Assembly: GCA_022376465.1 (NCBI GenBank)
Contig: JACDTU010000023.1
Coordinates: 248,001-312,000, forward strand
Length of the DNA stretch: 64,000 nt
Source of the DNA: Cubamyces lactineus
Taxonomy: Eukaryota > Basidiomycota > Agaricomycetes > Polyporales > Polyporaceae
Direction: 5' to 3'
Of this stretch, positions 63,301 to 64,000 are shown piece by piece. The notes beneath the pieces are model-generated. The model worked only from the letters and a program-made list of their open reading frames with translations. It had not been told where the DNA came from and did no database searches. The stretch's first letter is position 1; each line of letters starts with the position of its first letter. The translations under genes were made by a program, and so were the position numbers.

Positions 63301-63576
63301 TTGCGTCCAATAGAGTGCGAAGAGCGCAGGCCAGTACTTGTTCGATACCTTCCGGCCCTTGCCTCTGGTCGTGTGGTAGTCGGGATACTGTGCGGTCAGA
63401 AACTCGAGCCGCGCGCCTTGAAAAACGCCTGGATTGCCTCGCTTCCCTCCTTTGTTCTTCTTCTGGCGTTTCTTCTTATGCCGGTTCCGAGTAGCCATCG
63501 AAGCCGCCGTGGGAGCTCGTGTGATGTCCGTTGCCTCGAAGGCTATGTCGCTCGGCAAGACCCGTTCAGAAGACAT
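60380..63576 (-). CDS. Intact five-exon gene, basidiomycete-type protein of unknown function
   Basis: Exons 63576-63184, 63128-62743, 62685-62557, 62501-62386 and 62334-60380 join in frame to 992 codons; introns are 55, 57, 55 and 51 bp. Features: basic Lys/Arg-rich N-terminus; FLTAQYPDY and ALFALYWTQFPWYLP; EEFAAVVQPLLQLLRNYTGMY; ME..AFKKDV...FTRFL; Ser/Asp run; low-complexity Thr/Ser/Pro repeat (about residues 580-770); C-terminal PAWIVQAMDRMD and WRNWWEALQPDWR. I recall similar proteins from mushroom genomes without a known function. Start could also be ATG 63498 (MATRNRHKKK). Intact, unlike most neighbours. Confidence 0.75.
61085..61625 (-). repeat. Coding minisatellite, Thr-Ser-Thr-Pro type
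   Basis: Degenerate repetition of 15-bp and 18-bp units encoding variants of TATSTTP inside the last exon of the 60380-63576 gene. Variation in copy number would keep the frame. Confidence 0.85.
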
Positions 63577-63821
63577 TGCAGAGGTCAGAGAGGGGCGCAG
63601 AGCAGGGTCAGTGTATGCAAGCGAGTCGGGACGACGATAGAGCACAAGAGCAGGAGTCTGAGACTCGTCGCGTTCGCGCTGAGCCCAGCGCTAGCGCTCT
63701 GTGCGAGCATCAAACCTAACCTCACGTGCATCAGCGATTCGGGGACCCAACGTCTCTTTCCCCCATACATCTTTGCTCCCTCTGAGTCCCTCGGCCCTCA
63801 GCCAGCGTTGCTCAGCTAGAC
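63577..63821. promoter_or_regulatory. Shared head-to-head upstream region
   Basis: About 245 bp separate the starts of the minus-strand five-exon gene and the plus-strand gene at 63822. It must hold both promoters; no TATA box is convincing. Confidence 0.4.
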
Positions 63822-64000
63822 ATGGGTAAGATCGATCCAGCCATACTCGAGGAATTTGACCTGCTCGCTGGCGCCATCGGCATCACGCCGAAGTTCAACA
63901 GCGATAACGGGATCGTTCCCATTGGTGCGCGGAACCCGCGAGGGAAGGTTTATGTGGTATGGGTTGGACGTGGTGTAGGGCTATTCTCGAACTGGTGCGT
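63822..64000 (+). CDS. Start of an RNase H1 N-terminal-domain protein (partial)
   Basis: 59 codons from ATG 63822 to the window end. VYVVWVGRGVGLFSNW matches the RNase H1 N-terminal / viroplasmin fold (Cauli_VI), which binds RNA-DNA hybrids or double-stranded RNA. The rest is outside the window, so a catalytic RNase H domain cannot be assumed; many fungal proteins carry this domain alone. Confidence 0.65.
   Translation, partial: MGKIDPAILEEFDLLAGAIGITPKFNSDNGIVPIGARNPRGKVYVVWVGRGVGLFSNWC

Overview
The window looks like a transposon-packed accessory region of a basidiomycete genome, probably an agaricomycete. The support is: short introns of 51-60 bp with GTRAGT donors and CTRAY branch points; mushroom-type DNA transposase genes (a MULE with a SWIM finger, and a Plavaka-like gene); chromodomain Gypsy elements; and a 992-residue spliced gene of a type I associate with mushrooms. 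No bacterial or viral gene organisation is visible.

Layout. 1-6003: Ty1/Copia element (Copia-1, minus strand) with one long intact polyprotein, cut by the left window edge. 6004-12673: a MULE-type transposase gene split by a 683-bp hAT MITE (6528-7210, 8-bp target duplication) and by a 3.6-kb inverted-repeat element (8957-12537, 7-bp duplication). 12674-17606: non-coding or eroded DNA with GCGAA-rich and AAC-rich repeats and a possible spliced gene fragment. 17607-25917: Gypsy-A copy 1 (minus). 25918-27182: half of a second inverted-repeat-type element, abutting a decayed Plavaka-like transposase gene (27183-30058). 30391-45148: two nearly identical 2.4-kb inverted arms around a complete, young chromovirus, Gypsy-B (33159-42056, duplication TCCGC). 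45149-48802: decayed Gypsy-C. 48803-60027: a 5'-truncated Copia-2 (minus) carrying a complete Gypsy-A copy 2 (49719-58033, duplication GCTCG). 60380-63576: an intact five-exon gene, head to head with the start of an RNase H1 N-terminal-domain gene at the right edge.

How the Gypsy genes work together. All three Gypsy lineages have a TATA box in the LTR, and about 30-35 bp downstream a 10-12-nt sequence that pairs with the region just after the 5' LTR. This is the Tf1/sushi self-priming arrangement. Gag and Pol are joined through a canonical -1 slippery heptamer directly in front of the gag stop (A AAA AAT in Gypsy-A, G GGT TTT in Gypsy-B and -C). Pol carries protease, RT, RNase H, integrase and a chromodomain.

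Most unusual points. (i) Gypsy-A carries, antisense to pol, a TATA-driven three-exon gene for a Zn(II)2Cys6-type protein; the two copies differ by multiples of three in exons but by one base in an intron. (ii) Gypsy-B has about 1.1 kb downstream of its TATA box with no ATG in any frame, yet containing an 860-nt open frame that overlaps the gag start as ATGA. (iii) Gypsy-B carries a 430-residue fourth ORF after pol, whose C-terminus is recognisable in a diverged relative. (iv) The large inverted repeats at 8957-12537 and 30391-45148.
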